Shown: positions 9,105 through 20,311, counted from the stretch's first letter. The stretch: 64,000 bases of DNA from Methylobacterium radiodurans (GCF_003173735.1 NZ_CP029551.1:3248001-3312000), one strand, 5' to 3'. Numbers and translations: made by a program. The notes: generated from the letters alone by a model not told the origin.

Positions 9105-9605
9105 GTGCCGGCCCGGCCGCTGATCCTCTGGCCCGATCCGCGGCTGCGCCAGCCATGCGCGCCCGTCGAGACCTTCGACGACAACCTGCGGGTGCTGGCC
9201 GAGGACCTCACGGCGAGCCTCGACGCCGCGATGGCGGCGGGGCTCACCGCGGCGCATATCGGTGAGCTGCGCCGCCTCGTGGTGCTGCGCCCCGAGCCCG
9301 GCGGCCCGGCCACGCTCTACTGCAATCCGGAAATTCTGGAGGCAGCGCCCGAGCGCGCGGACGGGCGCGAGGGCAGCGTCTCGATGCCGGGCGTCGCCGA
9401 GACGGTGGCGCGCGCCGCCTGGGTACGGGTGCGCTACCGCGACCTCGACGGCGCCGAGCAGGAAGAGCGCGCCGAGGGTTTTCGAGCGGCCTGCCTTCAG
9501 CACGAGATCGACCAGCTCGACGGCATCTTCTGGATCGAGCGCCTGTCGCGCCTGCGCCGCGAGCGCGTCCTGAAGCGCTTCGCCAAGCTGCGGGATGCGG
9601 GATAG
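9105..9605 (+). CDS. Degenerate peptide deformylase-like protein, probably inactive
   Basis: 166 residues from GTG 9105. The fold matches peptide deformylase: LILWPDPRLRQPCAPV at the N-terminus and three motif positions in order. All three motifs are altered. Motif 1 reads GLTAAHIG instead of GxGxAAxQ (Gln to His51). Motif 2 reads EGSVS instead of EGCLS (metal-ligand Cys to Ser91). Motif 3 reads HEIDQ instead of HEIDH (second metal His to Gln137); His133 and Glu134 remain. Two of three metal ligands are missing, so classical deformylase activity is unlikely. The frame is intact and well coded, suggesting selection for another role. It is distinct from the housekeeping Def, which must lie elsewhere. 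Confidence 0.85.
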   Translation: MPARPLILWPDPRLRQPCAPVETFDDNLRVLAEDLTASLDAAMAAGLTAAHIGELRRLVVLRPEPGGPATLYCNPEILEAAPERADGREGSVSMPGVAETVARAAWVRVRYRDLDGAEQEERAEGFRAACLQHEIDQLDGIFWIERLSRLRRERVLKRFAKLRDAG

Positions 9606-9725
9606 CGCGGAAGACCGCTCTCCGCGCCAAGCCCCTGCACCGGAGAGATGGCTGCTCGGATGTTCGGGCGAGGAACCGCTTCTCTCTCCACGGGTTCGGC
9701 CCGCGGATACAGGAGCCTCCCGCCC

Positions 9726-11471
9726 ATGCGCATCACGACCGTCGCCGACCTCGTCGTCGAGACCCTGGAGGAGGCCGGCGTCCGCCGCATCTTCGGCGTC
9801 GTCGGGGACAGCCTGAACGCCCTCACGGAATCTCTCCGGGCGCGCGGCACGATCGACTGGATCCACGTCCGCCACGAGGAGGCGGGCGCCTTCGCGGCCG
9901 GGGCCGAGGGTCAGATCACGGGGCACCTCGCCGTCTGCGCCGGCTCCTGCGGGCCGGGCCACGTGCACCTGATCAACGGCCTCTACGATTGCCACCGCAC
10001 CGGCGTGCCGGTTCTCGCCATCGCCGCCCACATCCCCTCGGCCGAGATCGGCTCCGGCTACTTCCAGGAGACGAACCCGACCGCTTTGTTCCGCGATTGC
10101 AGCCATTATTGCGAGCTGGTCTCGGACCCGGCGCAGCTTCCTTTCGTGCTGGAGAACGCGATCCGCGCGGCGATCGGCCAGCGGGGCGTGGCCGTGGTGG
10201 TGATCCCGGGCGACGTCGCCCTGAAGGACGCGCCCAAGGATGCGGCCAAGCGCGGCCCGACGCCCCGCGCGGGCCTGATCCCGCCGCGGCCCGTGGCGCG
10301 CCCGGCCGACTCCGAACTCGACGCGCTGGCCGCCCTGCTCAACGGCTCGCGGCGCGTCACCCTGCTCTGCGGGCGCGGCTGCGCGGGCGCGCATGCCGAG
10401 CTGATGCAGCTCGCCGAGGCCCTGAAGAGCCCGATCGTGCACGCGCTCGGGGGCAAGGACCACGTCGAGTACGACAACCCCTACGATGTCGGCATGACCG
10501 GCCTGATCGGCTTCTCCTCGGGCTACGCCGCGATGATGGGCTGCGAGACCCTGCTGATGCTGGGCACGGCCTTCCCCTACAAGCAGTTCTACCCGCAGGA
10601 CGCCAAGATCGCGCAGGTCGATATCCGCCCGCACGAGCTCGGGCGGCGCTGCCGGCTCGATCTCGGTCTCGTCGGCGACGTGCGGGCGACGATCCAGGCG
10701 CTGCTGCCGAAGCTCTCCGCCAAGACGGACCGTGCCTGGCTCGATGCCAGCCTCAAGCACTACGCCAAGGCTCGGGAGGGTCTGGACGAGCTCGCCACGG
10801 GCCGCCCGGGCAGCGGGTTGATCCACCCGCAATACCTCACCCGCGTGATCAGCGAGGCGGCCGCGGACGACGCCGTGTTCACGGCCGACGTCGGCACGCC
10901 CACCGTCTGGGCGGCGCGCTACCTCCAGATGAACGGCCGGCGCCGCCTCATCGGCTCCTGGGTGCACGGCTCGATGGCCAACGCCATGGCGCAGGGCATC
11001 GGCATCCAGGCGGCGGAGCCGAACCGGCAGGTCGTCGCCCTCGCGGGCGATGGCGGGTTCGCGATGCTGATGGGCGACTTCCTAACGCTGCGCCAGCACC
11101 GCCTGCCGCTGAAGGTGGTGGTGTTCAACAACGGCTCGCTCGGCTTCGTCGAGATGGAGATGAAGGCCGCGGGCTACATCGAGACCGGCGTGGCGCTCGA
11201 CAACCCGGACTTCGCCGCCATGTCGCGGGCCGCCGGCATCTTCGCCCTGCGCGTCGAGGACCCGGGCGATCTGCCGGGCGCCGTGAAGGAGTTCCTGGCC
11301 TTCGATGGCCCCTCGCTCCTCGACGTGACGGTGGCGCGGAACGAATTGTCGATTCCCCCGAAGATCGACGGCCAGCAGGTGAAGGGCTTCAGCCTCTACA
11401 TGCTACGCGCCGTGATGAGCGGACGCGGTGACGCGGTTCTCGACCTCGCCAAGACCAACCTCATCCGCTAG
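9726..11471 (+). CDS. poxB: Quinone-dependent pyruvate dehydrogenase (pyruvate oxidase)
   Basis: 581 residues from ATG 9726, with AGGAG 10 nt upstream; E. coli PoxB has 572. It oxidises pyruvate to acetate and CO2 with ThDP and FAD and feeds electrons to ubiquinone at the membrane. Visible are the ThDP glutamate loop [16 protein letters not shown], the central FAD domain with [30 protein letters not shown], and the ThDP/Mg motif [18 protein letters not shown] then [13 protein letters not shown]. The C-terminus is a little different from the E. coli lipid-binding tail, so membrane activation is uncertain. lutABC follows after 70 bases, so both may act on lactate-derived pyruvate. Confidence 0.9.
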   Translation: MRITTVADLVVETLEEAGVRRIFGVVGDSLNALTESLRARGTIDWIHVRHEEAGAFAAGAEGQITGHLAVCAGSCGPGHVHLINGLYDCHRTGVPVLAIAAHIPSAEIGSGYFQETNPTALFRDCSHYCELVSDPAQLPFVLENAIRAAIGQRGVAVVVIPGDVALKDAPKDAAKRGPTPRAGLIPPRPVARPADSELDALAALLNGSRRVTLLCGRGCAGAHAELMQLAEALKSPIVHALGGKDHVEYDNPYDVGMTGLIGFSSGYAAMMGCETLLMLGTAFPYKQFYPQDAKIAQVDIRPHELGRRCRLDLGLVGDVRATIQALLPKLSAKTDRAWLDASLKHYAKAREGLDELATGRPGSGLIHPQYLTRVISEAAADDAVFTADVGTPTVWAARYLQMNGRRRLIGSWVHGSMANAMAQGIGIQAAEPNRQVVALAGDGGFAMLMGDFLTLRQHRLPLKVVVFNNGSLGFVEMEMKAAGYIETGVALDNPDFAAMSRAAGIFALRVEDPGDLPGAVKEFLAFDGPSLLDVTVARNELSIPPKIDGQQVKGFSLYMLRAVMSGRGDAVLDLAKTNLIR

Positions 11472-11541
11472 ACCGGGACGGCCAGTTTCGAACCGTTCCA
11501 CACGCACACGTGAGCAGGGAGCTGGCGAGCCGGGAGCCGCC

Positions 11542-12285
11542 ATGCGTATCGGACTGTTCGTCCCCTGCTACGTCGACGCCTTCGAGCCCGAGGTCGGCAT
11601 CGCCACCCTGGAGCTGCTGGAGCGCTTCGGCCTCGACGTGGAATACCCCTACGACCAGACCTGCTGCGGCCAGCCGATGACCAATACCGGCTGCCATCAA
11701 GAGGCGGCCGCCACCGAGGCGCTCTTCGTCAAGAACTTCTCCGGCTTCGACTACGTGGTCGCCCCGTCCGGCTCCTGCGTGCATCAGGTGCGCGAGCACC
11801 TCACCGCGATCCCACAGACCGAGGAGGTGAAGCGCGTCCGCGAGAGTACCTACGAGCTGGTCGAGTTCCTGCACGACGTGCTGAAGGTCGAGGCGCTGCC
11901 CTGGGCGCGATTTCCCCACAAAGTCGCCTACCACGCCAACTGCAACGCGCTGCGCGGCATCGGGCACGCCCGTCCGTCGGAGCTGAACCTGCCCTACTTC
12001 TCCAAGCCCCTGAACCTCCTGCAGAAGGTCGAGGGCGTGGAGCTGGTCAACCTCGCCCGGCCCGACGAGTGCTGCGGCTTCGGCGGCACCTTCTCGGTCT
12101 TCGAGCCGGCGGTCTCGGCCAAGATGGGCTACGACAAGGTGGCCGACCAGAAGCGGGCCGGGGCCGACTACGTGGTCTCGGCCGATTCCTCCTGCCTGAT
12201 GCACCAGAAGGGCTGCGCCGAGCGCCTCGGCCTGCCGCTCAAGTACATCCACATCGCCCAGGTGCTGAACGGAGCCGCCGCATGA
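11542..12285 (+). CDS. lutA: Lactate utilization protein LutA (cysteine-rich Fe-S oxidoreductase)
   Basis: 247 residues from ATG 11542. It carries two CCG-type cysteine-rich domains: QTCCGQPMTNTGC near residue 36 and PDECCGFGGTFSVFEP near residue 178. This arrangement is typical of LutA/LldE and of the GlpC/HdrB superfamily. With LutB and LutC it forms the iron-sulfur complex that oxidises L-lactate to pyruvate. The stop overlaps the LutB start by 4 bases (ATGA), indicating translational coupling. poxB lies 70 bases upstream on the same strand. Confidence 0.93.
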   Translation: MRIGLFVPCYVDAFEPEVGIATLELLERFGLDVEYPYDQTCCGQPMTNTGCHQEAAATEALFVKNFSGFDYVVAPSGSCVHQVREHLTAIPQTEEVKRVRESTYELVEFLHDVLKVEALPWARFPHKVAYHANCNALRGIGHARPSELNLPYFSKPLNLLQKVEGVELVNLARPDECCGFGGTFSVFEPAVSAKMGYDKVADQKRAGADYVVSADSSCLMHQKGCAERLGLPLKYIHIAQVLNGAAA

Positions 12286-13850
12286 GCGAGGAGCTTCACC
12301 CCCGGGAAGCCGAGGGGATCGTCAATCCCGTCGTGCGCGCGCCCGACGACGAGAGCGAGCGCGGCCAGGATGGGCGCCGCCTCGACCATGCCGAGGGCAC
12401 CTCGAAGCCCATCAAGGCGCCAGCCCAGCGCGAGCCCCAGCCCCGCGGAGCCAAGATCCGCGGCGACCGGCCGATCGACCAGGGCGAGGCCGCCGAGCGC
12501 TTCCTCGCCGCACCGCTCCACGCCGCCGCCCACGACGAGCGCCTGTGGGACCTGCGCCGCAAGCGCGACACGGCCGCCCACGGCATCCCCGAGTGGGAGG
12601 AGCTGCGGGAACTCGCCTCGCAGATCAAGCAGCACACGCTCTCGAACCTCGACACCTACCTCGAGCAGTTCGAGGCGGCGGCGAGGGCCAACGGCGTCCA
12701 CGTGCACTGGGCGCGGGACGGGGCCGACCACAACCGCATCGTGCTCGGCATCCTGCGCGACCACGGCGCCAGGACGCTGGTGAAGTCGAAGTCGATGCTC
12801 ACCGAGGAGTGCGGCTTCCGGCACTTCATGGAGGGCGAGGGCGTCGAGATCATCGAGACCGATCTCGGCGAGCGCATCCAGCAGCTCGACAACGAGGAGC
12901 CGAGCCACGTCGTGGTGCCGGCCGCCCACAAGACCCGCTTCGACGTGGCCGAGGTCTTCGCCCGCACGCTCGGCACCGACCCGGACAACGACGACGCCCA
13001 CTACCTCGCCGAGAGCCAGCGCGAGACCACGCGGCCCTACATCCTGAACGCCGACGCGGGGCTGACCGGCTGCAACTTCGCGGTGGCCGAGACCGGCACG
13101 GTCGTCACCTGCACCAACGAGGGCAATGCCGACCTCTCGGGCAACGTGCCGAAGCTCCAGATCCACTCGATCGGCATCGAGAAGCTGATCCCGCGCGTCG
13201 AGCATCTGGGCGTGTTCCTGCGCATCCTCGCCCGCTCGGCGCTCGGCTCGCCCATCACCCAGTACACCTCGCATTTCCGCGGGCCCCGGGCCGGCACCGA
13301 GATGCACTACGTGCTGGTCGACAACGGCCGCGCTGCCCGGCTCGGCATGGAGGAGTTCTGGACCTCGCTCAAATGCATCCGCTGCGGCGCCTGCATGAAC
13401 ACCTGCCCGGTCTACCGGCGCTCGGGCGGACTCTCCTACGGGGCGACCTACGCGGGCCCGATCGGGCTCATCATCGACCCGACCTTCAACAAGCGGAAAT
13501 ACTCGACCCTGCCGTTCTCCTCGACCATGAACGGCTCCTGCACCAACGTCTGCCCGGTGAAGATCAACATCCACGAGCAGATCTTCGCCTGGCGCAAGGT
13601 GCTGGCCGAGGAGCACCAGATCCCGATGCTCAAGCAGGGCATGATGAAGGCTGCCGGCGCCGTGCTCTCCCGGCCCGCGGCCTACCGGGCGGCGATCGGC
13701 GCGGCGGATTCGGCGCTCAAGGTGCTGCCGCGCTTCGCCGTCTACAACCCGCTCAACACCTGGGGGAAGAAGCGCGAGATGCCGGACGCCCCGCGCCAGA
13801 GCTTCCACGCCTGGTACAGAGAGAACCGCATGAAGGGCGGCGCCAAATGA
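12282..13850 (+). CDS. lutB: Lactate utilization iron-sulfur protein LutB
   Basis: 522 residues from ATG 12282, overlapping lutA by 4 bases. An unusual N-terminal ~75 residues rich in charged residues precedes the family core beginning FLAAPLHAAAHDERLWDLR. A LUD domain covers the centre (TLVKSKSMLTEECGFR, AETGTVVTCTNEGN). Two 4Fe-4S clusters follow: CIRCGACMNTCPVYRR and GSCTNVCPVK. It is the electron-carrying subunit of the LutABC lactate dehydrogenase complex. Its stop overlaps lutC by 4 bases. Confidence 0.93.
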   Translation: MSEELHPREAEGIVNPVVRAPDDESERGQDGRRLDHAEGTSKPIKAPAQREPQPRGAKIRGDRPIDQGEAAERFLAAPLHAAAHDERLWDLRRKRDTAAHGIPEWEELRELASQIKQHTLSNLDTYLEQFEAAARANGVHVHWARDGADHNRIVLGILRDHGARTLVKSKSMLTEECGFRHFMEGEGVEIIETDLGERIQQLDNEEPSHVVVPAAHKTRFDVAEVFARTLGTDPDNDDAHYLAESQRETTRPYILNADAGLTGCNFAVAETGTVVTCTNEGNADLSGNVPKLQIHSIGIEKLIPRVEHLGVFLRILARSALGSPITQYTSHFRGPRAGTEMHYVLVDNGRAARLGMEEFWTSLKCIRCGACMNTCPVYRRSGGLSYGATYAGPIGLIIDPTFNKRKYSTLPFSSTMNGSCTNVCPVKINIHEQIFAWRKVLAEEHQIPMLKQGMMKAAGAVLSRPAAYRAAIGAADSALKVLPRFAVYNPLNTWGKKREMPDAPRQSFHAWYRENRMKGGAK

Positions 13851-14455
13851 GCGCGCGCGACGCGATCCTCGCCGAGATCCGGAAGAACCGGCCGGCGGGC
13901 GAGCACCCGCTGCCCGCGGTGCCGCTGTTCACGCCGCTCGTCGGCGACGACCTCGTGGCCGAGTTCGGCGAGCGCCTGAAGCGCATGGGCGGGCGCATCG
14001 CCGAGCCCGGCGCGGACGACGTCTTCGCGGGCGTGCGCGAGCGGCTGGACGGGGCGCGGGTCGTGGCCTCCGCGGTGCCGGAGCTCGCCGGCAACCGCGA
14101 TCTCACGGCGGTCGCCCGCCCGCGGGACGTGGACGACGTCGATGTGGCGGTGGTGCGCGCCGTGTTCGGCATCGCCGAGACGGGCTCGGTTCTGTTCACG
14201 CAAGACCAGCTCGTCGTGAACGCGGTGGCCTACCTCGCCCAGCACCTCGTGGTGCTGCTCGATCCGGCCGATATCCTGCCCAACGTCCAGGCCGCCTATC
14301 TGCGGCCGGAATTCGGGCAGGCCGCCTACGCGGTGCTCCATACGGGGCCGTCCGCCACCGCCGACATCGAGGGCGTGCTGATCCACGGCGCGCAGGGCGT
14401 GCGCTCGCTCACCGTGATCCTGTGCCCGCGCGGCGGGGCCGCCGCGCGGGGCTGA
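13847..14455 (+). CDS. lutC: Lactate utilization protein LutC
   Basis: 202 residues from ATG 13847, coupled to lutB by an ATGA overlap. It is a single LUD (DUF162) domain protein: RDAILAEIRKN at the N-terminus, then VRAVFGIAETGSVLFTQDQ and LVVLLDPADILPNVQAAY, ending in the family segment TADIEGVLIHGAQGVRSLTVIL. It is the third subunit of the lactate oxidation complex. No LutR or LutP neighbour is visible. The convergent hypothetical gene stops 4 bases after this stop. Confidence 0.92.
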   Translation: MSARDAILAEIRKNRPAGEHPLPAVPLFTPLVGDDLVAEFGERLKRMGGRIAEPGADDVFAGVRERLDGARVVASAVPELAGNRDLTAVARPRDVDDVDVAVVRAVFGIAETGSVLFTQDQLVVNAVAYLAQHLVVLLDPADILPNVQAAYLRPEFGQAAYAVLHTGPSATADIEGVLIHGAQGVRSLTVILCPRGGAAARG

Positions 14456-14459
14456 GGCC

Positions 14460-14936
14460 TCAGGGCGTGCCGGCCAGCGCGTCGGCCGCCTTGGGGTCGA
14501 GCTTGTGCAGGCGCCGCGCGAGGTTCGTCGGCCCGTTGCAGATCGTGACGAGGCGCCAGACGATCGACCAGCCGTCCTGCACGGTCGTCTGCGTGTAGGA
14601 CTGCGTTCCGGGAACCGGTACCCGCTGGCCGTTGGCGTCGGCCAGGTAGTACTGCCAGACGTTGTAGGGATTGGGCGCCTCGCTCGTGAAGGTCTGCGAC
14701 AGCATGTATGACCCGGCGGGATACTGGATGCCGGACCGGCCGACGAACGGGGCCGGATGGTTGTACTTAAAGCTGCTGATGATCTGCTCGCCGCCGGAAT
14801 CCACGCTGGTATAATAGAACGGCGCGACCGTCTGGAAGAGATACTGGATGATTTCCGCGACGGTGTTGCCGCCGACCTTGCTGAGATCGACCTGGGTACT
14901 GTAGAAAATCCCGACTACGCTGAAGTTGACAGCCAT
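14460..14936 (-). CDS. Hypothetical protein, 158 aa, family not recognised
   Basis: Starts at ATG 14936 behind GGGAGGA, 6 nt spacing; an ATG at 14942 overlaps the ribosome site and is less likely. The protein is rich in Tyr, Gln, Ser and Thr, with no transmembrane segment or signal peptide. Conspicuous stretches are FYSTQVDLSKVGGNTVAEII, FYYTSVDSGGEQ, NPYNVWQYYLAD and TTVQDGWSIVWRLVTIC. Its GC content is visibly lower than that of its neighbours, which could indicate acquisition. It is convergent with lutC and divergent from the transglutaminase gene. No function can be assigned. Confidence 0.65.
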   Translation of the reverse strand: MAVNFSVVGIFYSTQVDLSKVGGNTVAEIIQYLFQTVAPFYYTSVDSGGEQIISSFKYNHPAPFVGRSGIQYPAGSYMLSQTFTSEAPNPYNVWQYYLADANGQRVPVPGTQSYTQTTVQDGWSIVWRLVTICNGPTNLARRLHKLDPKAADALAGTP

Positions 14937-15204
14937 TGGCATCCTCCCGATCAGGCAAGCACGGCCGCTCGCGCCGACGGGCTGCCGGCCGGGTGCGACG
15001 TCACAGTTCAGATTCGAATCAGATGGCTTGCGGGAAGACCTTGCGGGCTCGACCGAGCGATCGCAACCTAGAAAATACAAAACCTACTTGAACGATATAT
15101 CGCACCTCAGTTGCGGCGGCGCGAACCGGACGCGCGGCGGGCGCGTTCGCAGCGAGGCCCGCTCCTTGCAAGCCGTTCCCGGCCAGAGCCCTCAAGGAAA
15201 CCTG

Positions 15205-16065
15205 ATGCGCTACACCCTCGGTTGCAGCCTGTCCTACAACATCCTCTCGGACACCACCTTCATCTTCAACCTGGAGGTGGCGAAGCTGAAGAGCGTCGAG
15301 ATCCTGAGCGAGAGCCTCGTGCTGACGCCGGCCCTGAAGCGCGACATCTACGTCACGCCCGATCTCCAGAACCGCTATCTCGGCGTCAACGTGCCGGTGG
15401 GGCCGTTCGCGCTGGAATACAACGCCGAGGTCGATCTCACCTTGCACCGGGCCGACCCGGCCACGATCAACGAGACGCCGGTCTCGGCGCTGCCCCTCGA
15501 CATCCTGCCCTTCCTGTTGCCGAGCCGCTTCGTCTCCTCGGACCGGCTGACACCTTTCGCGCAAGCGGAGTTCTCGGCGCTGCCCAAGGGCCACCAGCGC
15601 GTCAACGCGATCTGCAACTGGATCCACGACCACATCGCCTACGTGCCGGGCGCCAGCGATCAGGAGACCACCGCGCACGAGAGTTTGCTCAAGCGTGCGG
15701 GTGTCTGCCGCGACTTCGCGCATCTCGGCGCCGCCTTCTGCCGGGCGCTCGGCATCCCGGCCCGCTTCGTGAGCTGCTACGCCCACGGACTCGTGCCGAG
15801 TGACTTCCACGCGGTGTTCGAGGCCTATCTCGACGGGCGCTGGTGGCTGTTCGACGCGACCCGCCAAGCCGACCTCGACGGGCTGGTGCGCATCGGCGTC
15901 GGGCGGGACGCGGCCGAGATCGCCTTCTCGACGCCCTTCGGCAACATGCAGCCGGTCAACCAGCAGATCCGCATCCAGCGCTCCGACGGCCAGGGCAGCC
16001 CGGTGCCGCGCACGATCGACGCGATCTCGACGGAGGTGCCGGCCCCGCACGCGGGCGCTGCCTGA
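15205..16065 (+). CDS. Transglutaminase-like cysteine peptidase-fold protein
   Basis: 286 residues from ATG 15205, with AAGGAA upstream. An N-terminal beta domain (~1-130) precedes the transglutaminase core. The catalytic triad is visible: Cys in LKRAGVCRDFAHLGAAFC, His in PSDFHAVFEAYL and Asp in WWLFDATRQ. The region NAICNWIHDHIAY is the usual helix before the core. These proteins are bacterial relatives of transglutaminases, often acting as peptidases or cross-linkers of unknown substrate. No signal peptide is seen, so it is probably cytoplasmic. Family is confident, substrate unknown. Confidence 0.88.
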   Translation: MRYTLGCSLSYNILSDTTFIFNLEVAKLKSVEILSESLVLTPALKRDIYVTPDLQNRYLGVNVPVGPFALEYNAEVDLTLHRADPATINETPVSALPLDILPFLLPSRFVSSDRLTPFAQAEFSALPKGHQRVNAICNWIHDHIAYVPGASDQETTAHESLLKRAGVCRDFAHLGAAFCRALGIPARFVSCYAHGLVPSDFHAVFEAYLDGRWWLFDATRQADLDGLVRIGVGRDAAEIAFSTPFGNMQPVNQQIRIQRSDGQGSPVPRTIDAISTEVPAPHAGAA

Positions 16066-16098
16066 AGGCGGCTGCAATTCCGGGTGCCGGCTCGCCTG

Positions 16099-16125
16099 CC
16101 CCTGCGGGCGGGACCGGTGCAGGGG
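16099..16125. terminator. Possible bidirectional hairpin between convergent genes
   Basis: CCCCTGC at 16099-16105 and GCAGGGG at 16119-16125 form a 7-bp stem with a 13-base loop, between the convergent transglutaminase and SDR genes. There is no T-run, so it is only a weak terminator candidate. Confidence 0.3.
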
Positions 16126-16173
16126 AGCGCGGGCATCGAGGGACTGCCACGCCGGATGAGTGGCGTCCGGACC

Positions 16174-17034
16174 TCAGCCCCGGCCGACCTGCTCCAGGCT
16201 CAGCGCCCAGACCCGCTCCTGCACCCCTGTGTCCCGGCTCTCCGACGAGGAGGGCACCGCCCGGCAGCGCGCGAAGTAGCGTCCGCTCACGCCCTCGACC
16301 TCCGGGCTCACCGCAAGGTGCAGCGAGGTTTGGGCGCCCGCCTCGGGCGTCGAGAGGAAGGGCCGGATCAGTCCCCAGCCGAAGCCTAGGACGCCGCCCG
16401 TGTTGCGGGCGAAGCCGGACCGGATAACGCCGGGATGCAGCGCGTTCACGGTGATCGGACGGCCCGCGAGCCGGCGGGCGAGCGCGTAGGTGAACAGCAC
16501 ATTGCCGAGCTTGGCCTGCGCGTAGGCGCGAATCGCGCCGTAGCGCCGCGTGCCCTCGATGTCGTCGAAGTCGATATGGCCGCGCTCGTGCGCCCGCGAG
16601 GCGACGTTGACGATGCGGGCGGCGGCACCCGCGCGCCCGGAGGCGGCCAGCAGGTCGAGCAGTTCGAGGGTGAGCAGCACGTAGCCGAGATGATCGAGCG
16701 CCCAGGTGCGCTCGATCCCGTCCACCGTCTCCTCGCGCCTGTCGAAGATCGCGCCAGCGTTGTTCACCAGCACGTCGAGCCGGTCGTGCGAGCGAGCGAC
16801 ATCGGCCGCGAGCCGGCGGATCTCGGCCTGGCTCGACAGGTCGGCCTGCCGGGCCTCGAGGCGGCCCTCAGGCAGGGCGGCGCGGATGCGGGCCTCCGCG
16901 TCCCGGAGGCGCCCGGCATCGCGCCCGACCAGCACGAGCGCGGCGCCCGCGCGGGCTAGCCCGAGCGCCGTCTCGTAGCCGATGCCGTTCGTCGCTCCCG
17001 TGACGAGGCAGGTCCGGCCGGCCAGGGACGTCAC
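16174..17034 (-). CDS. Short-chain dehydrogenase/reductase (SDR)
   Basis: 286 residues. The Rossmann motif TGATNGIG lies at ~13-20. Asp-Leu for the cofactor adenine is at ARQADLSS, NNAG at ~90, and the catalytic Tyr and Lys in YAQAKLGN at ~170. Basic residues after strand 2 (VGRDAGRL) suggest NADP preference. Length and the C-terminal segment FLSTPEAGAQTSLHLAVSP resemble the retinol dehydrogenase/WW-domain oxidoreductase-like subgroup of SDRs. The substrate cannot be predicted. The DUF1328 gene lies one base upstream of its start on the same strand, so the pair may be co-transcribed. Confidence 0.9.
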   Translation of the reverse strand: MTSLAGRTCLVTGATNGIGYETALGLARAGAALVLVGRDAGRLRDAEARIRAALPEGRLEARQADLSSQAEIRRLAADVARSHDRLDVLVNNAGAIFDRREETVDGIERTWALDHLGYVLLTLELLDLLAASGRAGAAARIVNVASRAHERGHIDFDDIEGTRRYGAIRAYAQAKLGNVLFTYALARRLAGRPITVNALHPGVIRSGFARNTGGVLGFGWGLIRPFLSTPEAGAQTSLHLAVSPEVEGVSGRYFARCRAVPSSSESRDTGVQERVWALSLEQVGRG

Positions 17035-17035
17035 C

Positions 17036-17215
17036 TCAGAACACCGCCTGACCGATCGCGAAGGCGATGACCACGATCACGATCGCGACCAGCAGGAACA
17101 GGCCGAACAGGATGCGGGCGAGCGACCCGGCACCCGAGGCGATCCCCGTGAAGCCTAGAGCACCCGCGACCAGCGAGATCACGAAGCAGATGAGGGCCCA
17201 TTTAAGAAGGGTCAT
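17036..17215 (-). CDS. DUF1328 (YtjA-type) small membrane protein
   Basis: 59 residues from ATG 17215, preceded by a purine-rich stretch. Two transmembrane helices: [20 protein letters not shown] and [20 protein letters not shown]. The pattern fits the DUF1328 family (E. coli YtjA), small inner-membrane proteins often induced by osmotic or envelope stress. The role is unknown. It lies immediately upstream of the SDR gene. Confidence 0.85.
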   Translation of the reverse strand: MTLLKWALICFVISLVAGALGFTGIASGAGSLARILFGLFLLVAIVIVVIAFAIGQAVF

Positions 17216-17492
17216 GGAACTCGACTCCGGGGAAGGGAACCGAGCAACAATGCGGGGCCAGGGCGACCGTTCCGCCGGAACTGCGGCCCGACCGGCATTT
17301 GTTCCCAGGGACCTGATGCCTGGCGCGGGCGCCCGCAGCAAGATTCCCGAAAGCCTGCTTCGTGAGCGGCCGTTTACCTGAACACAGGTTCAGATTTTCG
17401 CGTTAACCTCCAAGAGGATCCCGGCGGACCATAGTCCATTACATCGAAGGACAAACACCGGCACAGACAAACAGCCGGGGAGGCAGCAAGTC
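17216..17492. other. Intergenic region between divergent genes
   Basis: 277 bases between the DUF1328 gene and the 146-aa gene. No gene is seen. It holds a perfect CTGAAC-ACAG-GTTCAG inverted repeat, listed separately. Confidence 0.5.
17378..17393. promoter_or_regulatory. Inverted repeat, candidate operator
   Basis: CTGAAC and GTTCAG are perfect reverse complements with a 4-base spacer, 100 bases before the 146-aa gene. The surrounding bases are AT-richer than the genome. A dimeric repressor site is plausible but unproven. Confidence 0.3.
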
Positions 17493-17933
17493 ATGATCAA
17501 CACTTCTCTTCAGCACTTCTGCAACCATGCCAAGAGCGCCGGCCAGATCACGGAGGCCGACCTGCGCCGCCTGATGCGCGACGTCCTGCCCGACGGGATC
17601 GGCAGCCGCGAGGAGGCCGACATGCTGATCGCCCTGGAGCGCGCGGTGCCGGCGGAGCCCGCCTTCGGCGACTACCTGATCGCGGCGGTCGTCGATTTCG
17701 CGGTCTGGGGCGAGCGCCCGACCGGGCGCATCGAGCGCGAGACCGCCGTCTGGCTCGCCGGATCGCTCTCCGGCCGCAGCGGCCCGACCCCGGTCGCCGC
17801 CCGCATCGCCGTCGAGATCGTGCGCGAGGCTCAGTCCAGCGCCGAGAACCTGATGGCCTTCGCGCTGGCCGCCAACAGCTGGTCGCGCCAGCCCGGCGAG
17901 GCGCGCCGCCCGAGCTTCGCGCTGGCCGCCTGA
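17493..17933 (+). CDS. Conserved-looking hypothetical protein, 146 aa
   Basis: ATG 17493 is preceded by GGGGAGG at a good distance. The product is mainly alpha-helical, soluble and acidic: QITEADLRRLMRDVLPDGIGSREEADMLIALERAV then FGDYLIAAVVDFAVWGERP. The helix pattern with an early acidic segment faintly recalls TerB-like bundles, but I cannot support a family. It is followed 133 bases later by pccA on the same strand, without clear functional connection. Confidence 0.7.
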   Translation: MINTSLQHFCNHAKSAGQITEADLRRLMRDVLPDGIGSREEADMLIALERAVPAEPAFGDYLIAAVVDFAVWGERPTGRIERETAVWLAGSLSGRSGPTPVAARIAVEIVREAQSSAENLMAFALAANSWSRQPGEARRPSFALAA

Positions 17934-18066
17934 GCGGGCGCATCTGGCATCCCAGGCAACCGCACAAAGCACAGCTTCCGTCCGCTGCACATCTGCTTTA
18001 TCGGGGAATCCGACCGGGCTCCAGAACCCGGATCATCTCCCAGGGAAGCAACGGTCCGAGCGGCGC

Positions 18067-20070
<2,004 letters not shown>

Positions 20071-20083
20071 CGCCGCCCGACCG

Positions 20084-20311
20084 GTGAACGCCACCTTCAA
20101 CGAGCAGACCAAGCTCCTGGCCACCGCGATCAACAACGTCGCGGTGGCCTTCGTCATCCTGGGCGTCGTGACGCCGCTCACCGCGGTGAACTTCGGCGTG
20201 GAGAGCGCGCCGCCGAACCCCTGGATGGCGTTCTTCGCCGCGATTTGGTTTTGCAGCGGCGGGAACCTACATCTTCTGGCGAGACGCGCATCGCGGAGCC
20301 TGAAGCCATGA
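20084..20311 (+). CDS. Small membrane protein, 75 aa
   Basis: GTG start at 20084, 13 bases after the pccA stop. Two hydrophobic segments: AINNVAVAFVILGVVTPLTAV and WMAFFAAIWFCSGGNLHLLA. It ends in a TGA that overlaps the ATG of the next small gene (ATGA). The family is not recognised. Coupling to a second small membrane protein and proximity to pccA suggest one transcript. Confidence 0.55.
   Translation: MNATFNEQTKLLATAINNVAVAFVILGVVTPLTAVNFGVESAPPNPWMAFFAAIWFCSGGNLHLLARRASRSLKP

Noticed and set aside
17246..17300. EcfG promoter for the DUF1328 gene on the minus strand
   Set aside because: GGAAC-like and GTT-like elements exist, but the spacings (18-19) do not fit 16-17.
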